From the NCBI RefSeq assembly GCF_026151205.1, contig NC_087079.1, positions 14,508,445 to 14,572,444 on the forward strand: DNA of 64,000 bases, written 5' to 3'. The position numbers were made by a program, and so were the translations under genes. The notes beneath the pieces are model-generated. The model did no database searches and was not told the origin of the DNA. It was given only the letters and a program-made list of their open reading frames with translations. The stretch comes from Bolinopsis microptera. Its lineage: Eukaryota > Ctenophora > Tentaculata > Lobata > Bolinopsidae. Numbering within the stretch: the first letter of the stretch is position 1; the number at the start of each line of letters is the position of its first letter. This document shows, one piece after another, positions 10,539 through 24,000 of this stretch.

Positions 10539-13500
10539 ATGGAGAAAATGGAACTCTGGAAATCCAAAAACTGGGTTACAGATTTCAAGATATTTGCCGG
10601 TTCTACAACAGCTCATGGAGTCAACCACATCTTTATTGGAAGGAACAAATTTGTGAGGTTTGAAGAATCAAATGTTAAAATTAGATGTTAAATTACGTAA
10701 ATGTTAAATTAAATGTTAAAAGGAGGATTAAAATATTTATCGACTTTATGCGCAATTCTTATTTTAAAAGTTCGGATTTAATCATTCCTAGCTGTAATAC
10801 TTGAATCACCTCTTAATTAATAACTGATTCATTTCTGTCAAGGCTTCTATTCCTTCTGGTGTGGATTGCGTGTGTGGTGTACACATTCTACATGATAATG
10901 ACGTCAATTGTTACCTTCATCCACAAACCAACTGGCACTAAATATGAAGTACTGGTTAACGATGTCGAGGGTTCTAAACCACAGTCTATTAAATTTCCGA
11001 CCATCTCCATCTGCAGTCACAACAAAGTCAAGAAGAGGTTAGTTACAGGAGCCATTAAACATTATTTTATTCGCTAAAATAACTGTTTAAGTGCAAGATT
11101 GAGAGGAATGGATTTTGTTACAGAATAATTGGGGAATGGGACTTGCATCGTTTGTGTCACATTAGAGATGACTCTTCTGTCTTTGTTTCTACATATTTCC
11201 GGGCTCACTACCCGTACCATCTGAAAACTACTTAAGTTTAACTATTAATTTCCCGATAGTTTTCTGCACAAAGAAGGGAACGAGGCAATACGCCAATACT
11301 GGGATACACTTGATCAGTACGACGTGTCCCTGGTTGAAAACATTAACTGGACCAATCCAGCCATGTCTAAAATACAGGATATGACATACCAGGTATTGTG
11401 AATTAGATTCATTGATTTATTTAATTAAGCTAATTAATTGATTTGTTTTGCGGGATTTTAGATCTTGTAGCTATTCTGCTTTAGTTTTTATCACGTACAA
11501 TTTCGAATAGTCTGGAAAAGTGAAACTGGAGACATTCATTTGACCATCCCATTTGGAATTCCGAGTAAAAGATCTTTTTGTTGGTAACACGTATCCACGA
11601 CTACTCTTGGTATTTTAACTTGTAAACTAAACGTCTCCACGTTGGGATCCTCGTGTTTTCTGTCACCGAAAATATTATTTAAAATTAGACAGCATGTTTT
11701 TGTACTGTTGAACAACTAAACCAGACTCCCACGACGTTTGCTCGAAGTAAATTAATTAATAAAAAATCAATTAACTAATTAATCAACTACAAATTGTGCA
11801 GGATCTGATAGCAGCAGGGGGTCCTGACGACAACAGGTTTTTGATGTGTCAGCAACGTGCTGCTATGTGCCAGAAATGGGTACACTACGTTCAGGAGGAC
11901 TACTTCACTAGAGATGTCACCAGTACAGGTAAGTAGGTAATGTTGGTGTGAACTCTGATTCTAACCAACTTCACCCAAAATTTCTTCTTGTGCAATAGTA
12001 TTCATTGACTACTTTTATCCCAACTTCTTGCTGAACAGTAATAAATTTAATTAAATATATGTACATATTTTTTAAATAGTTTCTAACTGTCAGGAGTGTG
12101 TTGGAGAGTAAACCCTGCTGGGTTGATCCGTGGTAAGAGTGGAGATTACGGGAAAATGTTGATTCTCATGTTCGCAGACCTCAAAGATTACAGTGCACGG
12201 TTTATTCATCACCTGAATTATTAACTTTTGCACGTCTTTTCTTGTATGTGTACTGATAGAAGCTTCAGTTATACCTATAAATATTAGGTAACGAAAAATA
12301 TAAATCTTATCGAAGGCTTAAAATATCCTCTAATTGATAAATATTAATTAAACTTAGGTCCGCGGATCAGCCACAGTACGGTTTCACAGTAGCGTTTCAT
12401 GATAACAGAACCTACGGTGTGACGATCAGCTCGGGGTACTACATGAGCCCTGGATCAATCTACAAGGTTTAAATACTTTAAATCGGCAAATAAGAACAAT
12501 ACCAGCCGGCTGTTAGAGGGCTTACAGCCGACAAACAGCCCTCAAACAGCTGGTCGGCATTGTACCTATTCGCCCTTGAAATCTAGTACACAGTCATTCT
12601 TCGTTAATTGATTAGGCTTTTGAGGTAAATAAGACAACTTTAGAAGTAGATATAACTTCTGAGCCAGGATAATATCATGTGCCTGGATTTTTAGGTTGAT
12701 CTCCGACTGAAAAAAGAGATGAGAGAGCCACCACCCGGCGGGAAATGTAACGCTTCCCTTGTAAATACAACTTATGGAGCGTACGATGAAGGGAGTTGTA
12801 TTTTGGAGTGTAAGGACAGGTTTGTGTCCGTAAAGTTAAATTGGATTGAGGTGACAGACAATGAAATTTGGTTCAGTTATTATCATAAAAAGGAGAATGA
12901 GTTCTCTCACCTCACCAAGTGATCCTAACTCAACCTAGTGTGTCATTTGCTTCAAGATACACATTTTATCAGGATTTTTCCCAGGTATTTGAACGATACG
13001 TGCGGGTGTGTGAACATTGAACCTCCACTCAACAACCTGGGCTACCAATCCTGCACTTTGAAACAGTGGGCACAGTGTGGCCTCAAGGCTTACATGGAAT
13101 TCAACGAGGAATTTACTAATCCTGACCTGGTAGAAAATATCTGTCCTTGTTCAAGTGCTTGTAGCGAGACACAGTGAGTAAATGAAGCAAGTAACGAAGG
13201 TTAAGGGTAACTCACAGATTGTGTTTTAACTTTTAACAACTTGAAAATTCTTAAATTGATCAAAATAATGGCCACGCTATTAATTGCATAATCTACGTTT
13301 CAGCTACGAAGCCCAGCTGTCAAGTTCGTCTCTCTCACATGAATACACCAAGCTGATGTACTCTTTTCCCATGATAAAAGGTACCTGATGAGTCTCGTAC
13401 AGTGGTTGCGGTACTTAATATCTATCAATAATCAATATCCTCATTTTCAGAACTCCAGACGCAACTATTAGCTAGAAATTTAAGATCTTACTTATCCAGG

Positions 13501-14074
13501 AAAAAATCCATAAAATTGTTAATATTTTCACATTATTTTAGGATACTTGCGTGATTTCTCCCACCCAAAGCTAAATATCACGTACGAAAGCCAACAAGAT
13601 ATTCATGATAATGTGATGGCTTTGGAAGTTCTCTTCTCCAGCATGGTCACTTCCGAAATCAAACAGGTCCGCTAAATTGGCAAAAGTAAATTAGTTTAAA
13701 TAGCAACGCTGCTCATTCTCTCGTCCTTCTAAAACACTCTTATCTCGCTTTCCATATTATCTCTCGTTCTTATCTCCCATTATCATAATAGGAGAATTAA
13801 CAAACTCATTTCATTGTGAAAGTAACCCCACTAGGTAGTAACGTACACCTCCGCAAACCTACTCGGAGACATCGGGGGAGTGTTGGGTCTCTTCTTGGGT
13901 GCCAGTGTTTTCACTCTCATAGAGTTCGTGCAGCTGCTCTTCTTTGCTATCCAGAAGCACTGCTTTAGTAAGTGGTGTGGAAGTGGTATAGAACAGACAG
14001 AGAGAGGAGGTGATAATGAGGTTGTGAGCTGCATTAAAGAGGAGGAGGAGGAGGAGGGGGAGGAGAGGTGTTGA
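10539..14074 (+). CDS. DEG/ENaC (ASIC-like) sodium channel, tandem copy 2
   Basis: Predicted 514 residues from 11 exons: 10539-10657, 10843-11037, 11260-11392, 11802-11928, 12094-12199, 12358-12466, 12695-12819, 12985-13173, 13304-13380, 13542-13666, 13835-14074. Exon lengths and phases match copy 1 except exon 2 (one codon shorter) and exon 11. Marks are: TTAHGVNHIF; LLFLLVWIACVVY (first membrane segment); FPTISIC; GVCWRVNPAG; SPGSIYKV; PPPGGKC; CPCSSAC; and GDIGGVLGLFLGAS (second segment and filter). The ATG at 10539 was chosen because it gives a first exon identical in length to copy 1. ATG 10548 is the alternative. The C-tail ends in a run of Glu followed by Arg-Cys. The protein could combine with its neighbours into heterotrimers, which is an inference. 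Confidence 0.93.
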
Positions 14075-16676
14075 AACTGAGAAGTTGGGTATCAATTTCA
14101 ACTACTTCTACTACTAACAAAGTCATAATAATATCATGTAGTACTGCAGTTACTGCTACTGCTACTATTACTACTAGTACTACGATGAGGATGGATTTAA
14201 GTCTGATCGACGCCAGTTGATACCTACATGTTTCACAGTAGGGCTCTCAACATTAAACAGTTATATTGTCTCTAATAGTTTTTCTCAGATAAGCACTGAC
14301 TTGAATAATCTATATAATAATATATAATATTATGATTTATTAAAAAAGTGTGATTCGTGCTTGAAGTAAGATTATTATTACGTTTCTGTTCTTATATTGT
14401 TCAACAAATCATTAGAATCAGAGCAAGCAAAATTGCAAAACCAGAAATTGTTTTACTGATTTATGAGTTAGTCTGTCATTAACACTCTCATCACTGTCAA
14501 TAATTCGAGTTTGATAGCATCATATTGGAAGGTGCTCCCTCTCTCAGAGACCAAGACGTTTGAATGATTTATTCTATATCTCATAGTCATTTGCACGGCG
14601 GTGTAAGAGAAATCCTTGAAAATAATGATATTTAATTATTCACGGACGAAGTCGAACACACGTATGCTTCATTTTCATAAGTAGGATGACTCATCTGATT
14701 TGGTACAGACTGCAAATGTATGGAGTATGCTCATTATCATTTCGGCTCCCAGCATTACTCATTTATAGAGCATTAGGGCGATCCCGCATTTAGGCAAATT
14801 TGAAGAGATATCAAGAGAGCAAATACATTCCTATCCTGATTATTCTAGTCTACTAATTCCACAAGAGGCCGCCAATTAGTGGTCTTTGTTCCTAAATTTC
14901 CATTCATTAATTTGCGGCTCCGTTGACAATGCAGCTGTGATGTCGTGATGAGTGGATATCTTGGAAAAAATGTTACAGAGACTAAAAGGCAATTTAATGA
15001 ATGCCTGACAGTTCAAATTAGTCGCCTTAGTTTTTAAAAGTATTAAATCGATCTTCTGTTTCATTGCTCTGGCGCGGCAAGCAAGCAGCCGAGAGGACTA
15101 GCATCGTAGCTAGGTCAAGAAAGGTCCTAATAGTCCGTAAGCTTGCCTCTGACAGCCGGTAAAAAATCTAAAAACTCAGAAGTACCATGAGATATTCTTT
15201 AAACGTTTTTTTAGCAATCTTATAAACGATTCATAAGAAAGCACCCCGGTCAGAGACTCGACCTAGTGTCAATGTTAATCTTCCTTGTTTCACTTGCAAT
15301 AGATTGGTCGTTTATTGGTTGCATACGAGATTTTCTGGCTTTCTGGAGCTCAGCGGATTATCTCTGCTGAACAATTAGACTATTAAAACAGACGACTATT
15401 ACTTATTTACGTAGTTCGAAATAATTATTCCGTTTTATCAGTCATTATATACGTTTTTATTTTGTCTAACTGTCAAGCTGAGAAGATCTATTAAATTTTA
15501 AAATATTGTTTCAATAAATAACTTTCAATTTAAGCATTCTATCGCAATGCATTATTCTTCACTGAAGGATTATAATTATATTTAAATATGCATAAGTGCA
15601 CACCTTTAAACAATTTCAACAGTTGTTAAAATACTTAAATTGTACCACCCGATTCTTTTGAAACGTTCTAATATAGATAATTTATTAAAATACTTTAGTA
15701 CTGGACCTACTGAAGCCCGCGGCTACCTTCTGTCTTTCTGTGTAACTCCAAGATCACATTTACCAAACTACACTCCAGCTGAACTTGCTTCTAATTATGT
15801 AATTATGACTTGATAATCACTTCTACCCATCTGTTATATGTCAACTTATAGCCAACTTCAGGCCGACCCTTGCACATTTAAATCGACAAAACACGGGTAT
15901 AATGGTCTCATTACTGATTTATTGGCGGGATATCGAGTAGTTCAATCAAAACGTTTATGATTATGACTAATATTGACAAGATGGACGGCTGCGTTGCTTC
16001 AAATGATAAATAAATAGTATATAGTAGATCGTAACTGGAAAAAAAGACTGAACAATAAAGAGTTCCCCTATCAAATCTTAGGTAAACATTTACATTTTAA
16101 ATTGATGGACAAATACAACAAACATTTTAAAAGCTATTTTGAAAATTAAATTGTCTAAGGCGTGTTCGTAAAGGTATATTATATGCTCTCTAATTATAGG
16201 TTAATGAGATACGATCGATCGTGTTGAACTTATCAAAGGGCAGGAACAATTATCACGAGTCGTATGGGCTTGTTCGGCAATATGTGATATATTTTTAGAT
16301 GCCAAATTTGGCAATTAGGATGGCTGTAACAACTCTAGGTTTTATTAAAGTTTGCTCATACTTAACTTCTTAAGCCTCAAAATATTTGGTGTTCGACCAT
16401 TGGGGGTCTTACGGCCAATATTTTACTAGTGTTCAAATTGAAGCCTATTAAAATTAAATGTGAAATGTTTCAGACTGTATGGATTTCTTATCAGAGTTTT
16501 TTTTTCGATTTCATCACCTTTTTTGTCGCTTCAACCATTTTCTGGCAGCCAAAAAAACTTCCTGTAATAGATCACCATACCGTAGAGGATATTTTTAAAC
16601 TTGATGTTACTAATTTTCTAATAACATTATCATTTGATGGGTACAGTAGTTCTTGACGACTGTGTGAGAGGAACTA
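14075..16676. other. Intergenic, 2.6 kb, no gene seen
   Basis: AT-rich spacer between channel copies 2 and 3. Short reading frames here have no family signature. An ATTAAA at 14252 could serve copy 2. Promoter sequences for copy 3 must lie towards its right end, but none is distinctive. Confidence 0.55.
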
Positions 16677-19600
16677 ATGGAAGAGGAGGGGGATACTGAC
16701 AGCTGGCTCAATGATTTCCGGGTATTTGCCAGCACCACTAACGCTCATGGGGTTAAACAGATATTCGCAGGAAGAAACAAATTCATGAGGTAACACAAGT
16801 TTTTGTTATAATCTAGTAGATTATTTCAATATATTATTATCATATTATTTCATAAACAGTCACATTCTCAATTAAAACACTGTCTTTAATTGCTAGACTG
16901 ATGGCACAGTTGTGACAAAAGACCGAAACAGCTGCAGTGCCATCAGACAAAATTTTACCTAACACCTCCCTAAATATCTCCCCTCCTATAGGCTACTATT
17001 CCTCCTGTCATGGATTGCGTGTGTAGTGTATACTATCTACATAGTGATGACATCGATTGTAACCTACAGCAACAAACCAACTGGAACTAAGTATGAAGTG
17101 CTGCTGAATGACTTTGAGGGGACTAAACCACAGTCTATAAAGTTTCCAACCATAACCATCTGCAGTCACAACAAGGTCAAAAAAAGGTAAAGAACTTTAT
17201 CATTTTTCGATATAAATTTTATTTAAGACCCTAGCTAGACGGTACGTGACGCGTCAGTGTCACGTAATCGATCACGATCTGGTTGTTTTTATGCAAGATT
17301 TCCTTTGAAATAATATGGTATTTTTAAATACTTAATACTTACTTTGAGACACGATTAACCAGTCACTAACACATTAATACCATTTAAACTAACTACTTAA
17401 CCATTAATTTCCTGGCAGTTATTTACAAGCAGAAGGAAATGAGGCTGTACACGATTATTGGGAAATGGTCGATCAGTATAACACGGAAAAGGCTGCAAAC
17501 ATTAATTGGACCAAACCAAATATGGTCAAATTACAGAACATGACATACCAGGTAATATTCTGTTTATATTGATTAGCATGTTCAATTGTCACGTGTTCTT
17601 ACTTTATCCCACTGCCACACCTAAGCGTCCCTTTTCCAGTCTATGTAAGTGAAACTAAGAGTAAGTACTATGTAGAAAAACAAGGCCATGGAACAAATTA
17701 AACCTTAAAGTTCCAAATTCAAAAATTTCATTTCGACTACAATTTCATTTGTCATACTAATACAATCTAACATTCAAAACATTCTAAGTATCCATAACTA
17801 TAAGTCTGTAGGGTTTACCGATCACCTGATCAATCCTATTGGTCCATCCCATTTCCAGTGACTACGTTCTAGTAGAAACTGAGTAATTAATAACATGTTA
17901 AACTACAGGATCTGATAGCAGCGGGGGGTCACAGTGACAACAGGTTGTTGATGTGCGAGCAGCGTGCTGACTTCTGTAAGAAGTGGGTGGACAATGTGCA
18001 GGAGCACTACTTCACTAGAGATGTCACCAGTTCAGGTAAATTACACATACTGCCTTGAAGTCTTTTGTTCTTCATAAAAGCACATGTTTGCCGATCAATT
18101 AGTGTTTCAACTAATTTTAGTCCTTGTAAATTTCGATGGCACATTCTTCATCAGTGTGCACTGTGCACCGCCTCCAAACACTCTATTCTGATCTCGTGAT
18201 TTTTCTAATTTTCTAACTGTCAGGAGTGTGTTGGAGAGTGAACCCTGCTGGGCTAATACGTGGTAAGAGTGGAGATTACGGGAAAATGAAGATTCTCATG
18301 TTCGCAGACCTCAAAGACTACAGCATTCGGTTTATAACTTGTACTGCAAAGTAGTATGCCACCCATTTATGATTCTTTTTCTATAATCTATATCATACAA
18401 ATTCGTAAGTTATGAGTATCTTATAAAACCCAAATATGGATATCAACGCACCCTTCAGATTTTGTGCTCTTGAATTTGTTGAAGTTATTAAATAATCTAA
18501 ATAAATTTAATTTAAATAATCTTTTAAAACTTGGATTGGTTCAGGACAGCAGATCAACCACAGCACGGTTTTACTGTAGCATTCCACGATAATGCCACAT
18601 ATGGTATGTCACTCAGCTCTGGGTACTTCATGAGTCCCGGATCAATCTACAAGGTGTGATATCCACTGTGAATAGTAGTATATCAGTGAAAAAACGTATA
18701 CTTCTTCAATTATGAAACTATTTCATCGTGAATTGTCACAGTGTGACAATGAGATGGAATGTGTTAAATTGTAATTAGTAAGTATTTACTGAATACTTAC
18801 TAATTATAGTTGAACACATAATTTAATTATATAATGTAGTTCACATTTCAGTTCATTATGATATTCATGACAAAATCAGTTTTAGAAGAAGTATACATTT
18901 CTTCACTTACATTGGTCGAGTCACTAGTCGCTCAATATCTATTATTTATTGAATCAGAAAATGAACGACAGGAAAACAATACACCACCGTTCCCAAAGGC
19001 TAAAACTGATATCCATTTATGTTTTTAACTGTTTGCAAATAAATCAATTTTAACATAAACTTAAAGAATTTTTCTTTACTTTTTTCATGATTCTTTAGGT
19101 AGATCTCCAGCTGTCGAAACAGATACGGAAGCCGCCGCCAAGCGGTAATTGTAACGCTTCTCTAGTACATACAACTTATGGGGCATACGATGAAGGGAGT
19201 TGCGTCTTGGAATGTAAAGACAGGTTTGTAACTCGGATATTTAAAAAAGAAGGGATCTAGCCATCTAGATAACGCTAAAAGAAGGGAGTGATCTAGATAA
19301 CGATATCATTTTACCCCACAGAACATAATTATCCTAGCCAATGTCTCGGCTTGTGTCATTTACTTTCAACATTAATTCTTCCAGGTATTTGAACGATACT
19401 TGCGGGTGTGTGAACATTGAACCTCCACTCAACAACCTGGGCTACCAATCCTGCACTTTGAAACAGTGGGCACAGTGTGGCCTCAAGGCCTACATGGACT
19501 TCAACAAGGCGTTCATGAACCCAGAGCTGGCTGAAAATATCTGCCCTTGTCCAAATGCTTGTAATCAAACACGGTAAGTGGACGTGACGTCACAGTATCA

Positions 19601-20602
19601 CGTGACGTCACAGTAAAACGTGTGGCGTCTCAGTAAAACGTGTGGCGTCTCAGTGTCACGTGACATAGCGTAGCCTGCTTGCATGATAATGTGAAAATTA
19701 CTATTGTCGATCAATTTAAAACTGCAGCCTTGGAAAACAATGCCATAATTTTGGAAGTCAAGACAACCAAAGCACATACAATGCTAAATTATGTTACCAT
19801 TAATAAGTCACGTTTCAGGTATGTGGCACAGCTGTCAAGCTCAGCACTGTCACACCCTTACGTGAGCTCAGTACACAGTCACCCTTTTATTAAAGGTACA
19901 TTTTATCTCACTTAAAACATTTTGATAGTACATCATGTTGATATTATGGTCATTTTCAGATTTCCTGAACCAATCAATTAAGATGCTAAACCGGTCGGGA
20001 AAGGACAATTTATGACATAAATTAACTTGGCATGATAAAGCCCATTCACATTTTACTCCCTCCAGGCCTGTTGAATGAGTTCTCACACCCTGACCTCAAT
20101 ATCACATACGAAAGTCACAGAGATATTCATGAAAATCTGGTGGTCATGGAGATCCTCTTTACAAGCATGATAACTACCGAAATCAGACAGGTATAACAGC
20201 GAACAAAAATTGGAACAACTTTCCCGTGATTACCGTTATCGAACATTTACATCCATCTGCCATAATGATTATGTCATTATGAATATATGCTAAGAGCTGA
20301 GGGATTTTTACTGCTTAATATTGTAAAAACGAGCAAACAATTCACGTTTAAAACCTTTACTTTACCAGGTGGTAACGTACACCTCCGCCAACCTACTCGG
20401 AGATATCGGCGGAGTGATGGGTCTCTTGATGGGTGCCAGCGTTTTCACCCTCATAGACTTTGTACAGATGCTCGTGTTTGCCATCCAGAAACACTGCTTT
20501 AGTAATTGGTGTCGTAAAGAAAAGGCAGAGAAATCAAGAGATAACGAGGAGGCAAGCTGTTTGAAGAAGGAGGAGGAGGAGGAGGAGGAGGAACGGTGTT
20601 AA
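16677..20602 (+). CDS. DEG/ENaC (ASIC-like) sodium channel, tandem copy 3
   Basis: Predicted 510 residues from 11 exons: 16677-16789, 16992-17186, 17419-17551, 17909-18035, 18224-18329, 18545-18653, 19099-19223, 19385-19573, 19819-19895, 20066-20190, 20369-20602. The layout is the same as copies 1 and 2. Only exon 1 differs at the front, being two codons shorter with an acidic start (MEEEGD). Marks are: TTNAHGVKQIF; LLFLLSWIACVVY; FPTITIC; GVCWRVNPAG; CPCPNAC; and GDIGGVMGLLMGAS. The C-tail ends in eight Glu then Arg-Cys, like copy 2, encoded by a GAG repeat. It is the most diverged of the three in exons 4 and 7. AATAAA at 20739 is a poly(A) candidate. It lies tail-to-tail with CFAP46. Confidence 0.92.
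19583..19664. repeat. Minisatellite with palindromic TGACGTCA sites in intron 8
   Basis: About four direct units of about 19-20 bp follow the exon 8 donor of channel copy 3. The first two units contain the perfect palindrome tgacgtca and the later ones degrade to tggcgtct. TGACGTCA is the CREB/ATF consensus. Regulatory use here is only a possibility. Confidence 0.7.
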
Positions 20603-21084
20603 ACTTGGATATTATCAAGTTGATCTATATTGGAATTGACTATTTAGTATTTACTGTTTGTTATCGTTATAATTAATTTTTGTGAAATTTTCTTATTCGA
20701 ATTTTATTAGTTTATCGAGCTTCTCTCATAAACTAAGAAATAAACTAAAAAATATGTTGGACAACTTTATTTTCTCAGGACTGAAAGAAATTAAAAATAT
20801 CTCTTATTAAACAATCGTTATTGGACAACTATACAAGTAATTTACTATTAAATATTATAATCTATCAAGAAATCTGATAACTTTTCTAACACAAAACTAT
20901 AGCTATTGATGTTTCATTATGCCCGAATTTTTGAAAAAGTGAGACTTTCTGGAAAGTGCAAAAATAGGTTACACGGTAGTTATGAAATCACCAAAATAAA
21001 CTGTACACAGTACAGCTTGAAAGTACAATAATTTATAGCAATTTCAACGAAACTCAGTTGCATGACAAATTCAGTTCATTCACT
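20603..21084. other. Convergent 3' UTR interval
   Basis: 482 bp between the stop of channel copy 3 (+) and the stop of CFAP46 (-). It holds the presumed 3' UTRs of both. AATAAA at 20739 serves the + strand. On the - strand an AATAAA overlaps the CFAP46 stop codon and no clear later signal was seen. Confidence 0.6.
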
Positions 21085-24000
21085 TTATTTCTTTCCTGCA
21101 GCTGGAACAGCTTCACCGAGAGTAATGTGAGGGACGCCAAAAGCTGCCAAGTTAAACACACTCGGATCCAATGACTCAGGCATGGTGATCTCAATAGGAA
21201 TCTGAGGGGTAGCATCCGCACCAGAGTCTGATTTCTGTTTGGCAGGTTTAGCTTTTGCTCCTTTTCCTACTGGAGTTACCGGTGCTGCAGGAGCAGCTTC
21301 AGGAGGAGGAGGGAAGCGAGTGAGGTATAAAGCAGAGCCTAACGATATCTCACCTTCTACCACTGTCTTCAGAAGAGAAGACACAAACTTGACGTTGTTA
21401 TCAGAGTTAGTTTCGTCACTGTTGATAAGTGTTAGGACACTTCCGTTTAGGTAAAACAGTCCAGCAAGATTAAGAGAAGTCTCAAGGGCAAGTATCTCTT
21501 TGTCCTTATCTTGGTCAGCTTTAGCTTCGTATCTCAATGAATGAGCTGATGTTACTTTGTCTGCGATGATATGAACGTGACTATCAGTTAAGTTTAAGCA
21601 AGTCAAAAGCTCAGAAGAAATAAGTCCACTGAGTTTGCCAAGTCCACAGTAGAGGAAGCCTGATGAGCTGTGGAGGATTTGCTGCACCTCCACTGGACTG
21701 CATTGACTGTTCGTGATCAGAGTTCCAGACCATCGAGCTGTCTTTGCCTGGGTAACTTTCAACATTTCTGCTATTTCTGTGGTCATGTTTGAGTCTCCAC
21801 ATTTCACTCCACCGTCGTCGTTAACCATGTATTTGAAATTATTTGAGTCCAAAACTGGCGGAAGAAGAGCCACCTTGTCTGCCATCAATCTCTTTTCCAA
21901 AGGCATTTTTGTCCTTTCCCCTCTAGCAGATCCTATTGGGGTTTTAGTACCCTTCTTCCCACCTTCTCCACCTCCACCTCCACCACCATTTTCACCAGCT
22001 TTAGAGTTTGTGTAAGAGAGCATCCTATGGTAGAAAGTTTGCAATGAAAAGTCCCTCGTGAACTGTTTCAAGTTACCAATTTTGGATATCGGTAACGCTT
22101 CCATAGGTAACTTCTGAAGAACGATGTCGGCTAGAAGAACAAAACTAGCCTCCTCGTCTTGGATTTGTCTGAATTCCATATTGAATGCCTCAACAGCTGG
22201 CATGACATAGTCCCACAATTCTGTGATAATATTGTGGTAAAACGTCAAGTTCCTCGAGTTCTCCTCTTCAAGTGTTGTCTTCAGATCCTCCAGAGCTCCG
22301 TTACCTTCCACAACACCAAGTTGGTTCAACAAAACACTTCGCTGCTCGGTCTGTGTTTCCAGTCTGAAGAAATGGACTAACTTCAACATGTACTTGTGGA
22401 CGCTTGCTTTGTAAGCTTCATACATTCGGAGGATGCTCTCCAGCTTCTCGTAAGTGACTTCACAACGAGAGATGTTCATTACTGGACCCTCCAGAGCACT
22501 CTTACCTGCAGTCTTCGTACCTTGGACGAAGCCGGAGTAAAGATATTTCTTACAAGGAGAATGTTGAAGGATTAAAAAGTATTGCTTTTCATCAAGCTCT
22601 TTTAGCAAATCGAAGTGATTCTCAAATACCAACAATTTCTTCCAGGAGGAGTTGGTCTTGGTGAGCTCCTCAAAGCATTGGTTATACAACTGATAATTCT
22701 TACTCTCATAAGCACATTCCAACTGAGTAATGAGTGACCCAATCTCACTTTTACTCGGCCAATGCAGTGCTTGTTTCAGCAGATCTCTTAACCACACGGA
22801 CACAACAGAGCTTTGGTAAAGAGAAAGGTACTGTGCAGATATATGAGGTGCATTGTAACCCAATCTGTTGATCACTTCTAAACAACCTTGTTGAAGAGTC
22901 ATGTGATCTTGTTTCAATAACGATATTTGAACTGATTGAGTGAGATATTCCATCGAGGATGTGAGGTATTTCAGTGAGATAATCTCTGGCTGAATGTCAC
23001 GTGTGACTATCTCTTCACCGGACATGTCTTGATTCCAAGGATCTAAACTATCCTCAAAGAATGACACTGAAGAGTCACCGAAAGCAATTCCTAGCTTAAG
23101 TTGAGGCCTTGAGCTGAACTCAAGATGATGCTTCTGACAAATCCTCGTTGCGTTATCACTGTGCATTTTACACAACTCCATCGCACTGTAGCACATCTTC
23201 TGCCAGCGCTCATCAAGGCTAGATAACAGGACTGGCTCAGCGATATAGGTTTCAATCTTCTTATCAATATAATCTTTTTGAGAATCAGCAATACGGAACC
23301 TCTTTTCTTCAAGAACGACATCAGTTGAGATATGATGATACATGTTGGACAAGTGACAGTGTAGATCAACGACGCATCTAACATACAGAGACAGTTTAGC
23401 ATCAACTACACCTAGGTCTGCCATACTTTTCATCTCTTTGTGGACCATTTTCAGGGCATTCTGTGAGCTTTCAATCGCCTCCAAGAACATGCATTTGTGG
23501 AAATCAGTTCCATTTTCCAGGATTGACAGTCTGAATTTAATTTTGCTGAGCCAGTACATAGCCCAACAAGCATCTAATTTAAATCCTAGAGTTGAGAATA
23601 TGGTTATAGGCTTATCATAAACCTTACAGAGAGTCAACAGTGTTTCAATCTCACCTGTGTCCATATCGTCTTTCAACATAGATTCTACTTTTGCTTTTAC
23701 TACAATGCAGCTTAGCTGAGAAATGATGAACTGAATTTGGCATGAGTGGTTTTTGTACTTTGCCTGAAGGTCTTGCAACATTTCTATAAATCTAAGTGAA
23801 ACATTGTCAGCGGATTGGGGACTTGTTTTAACCAGGATCTCCATTATCTTTATCATAAGATCAGTAGATGTATCCAAGTCATTCGATGATCTTTGAATCT
23901 GAAGGAAGTGCTCCATTGCTGAGCTGTAGTTAGCTTGGGAAGCAGCAAGTAAAGCAGCAGCTTTATGATATCTTGTCTTTGACCTGGAACCACAAGTAAA

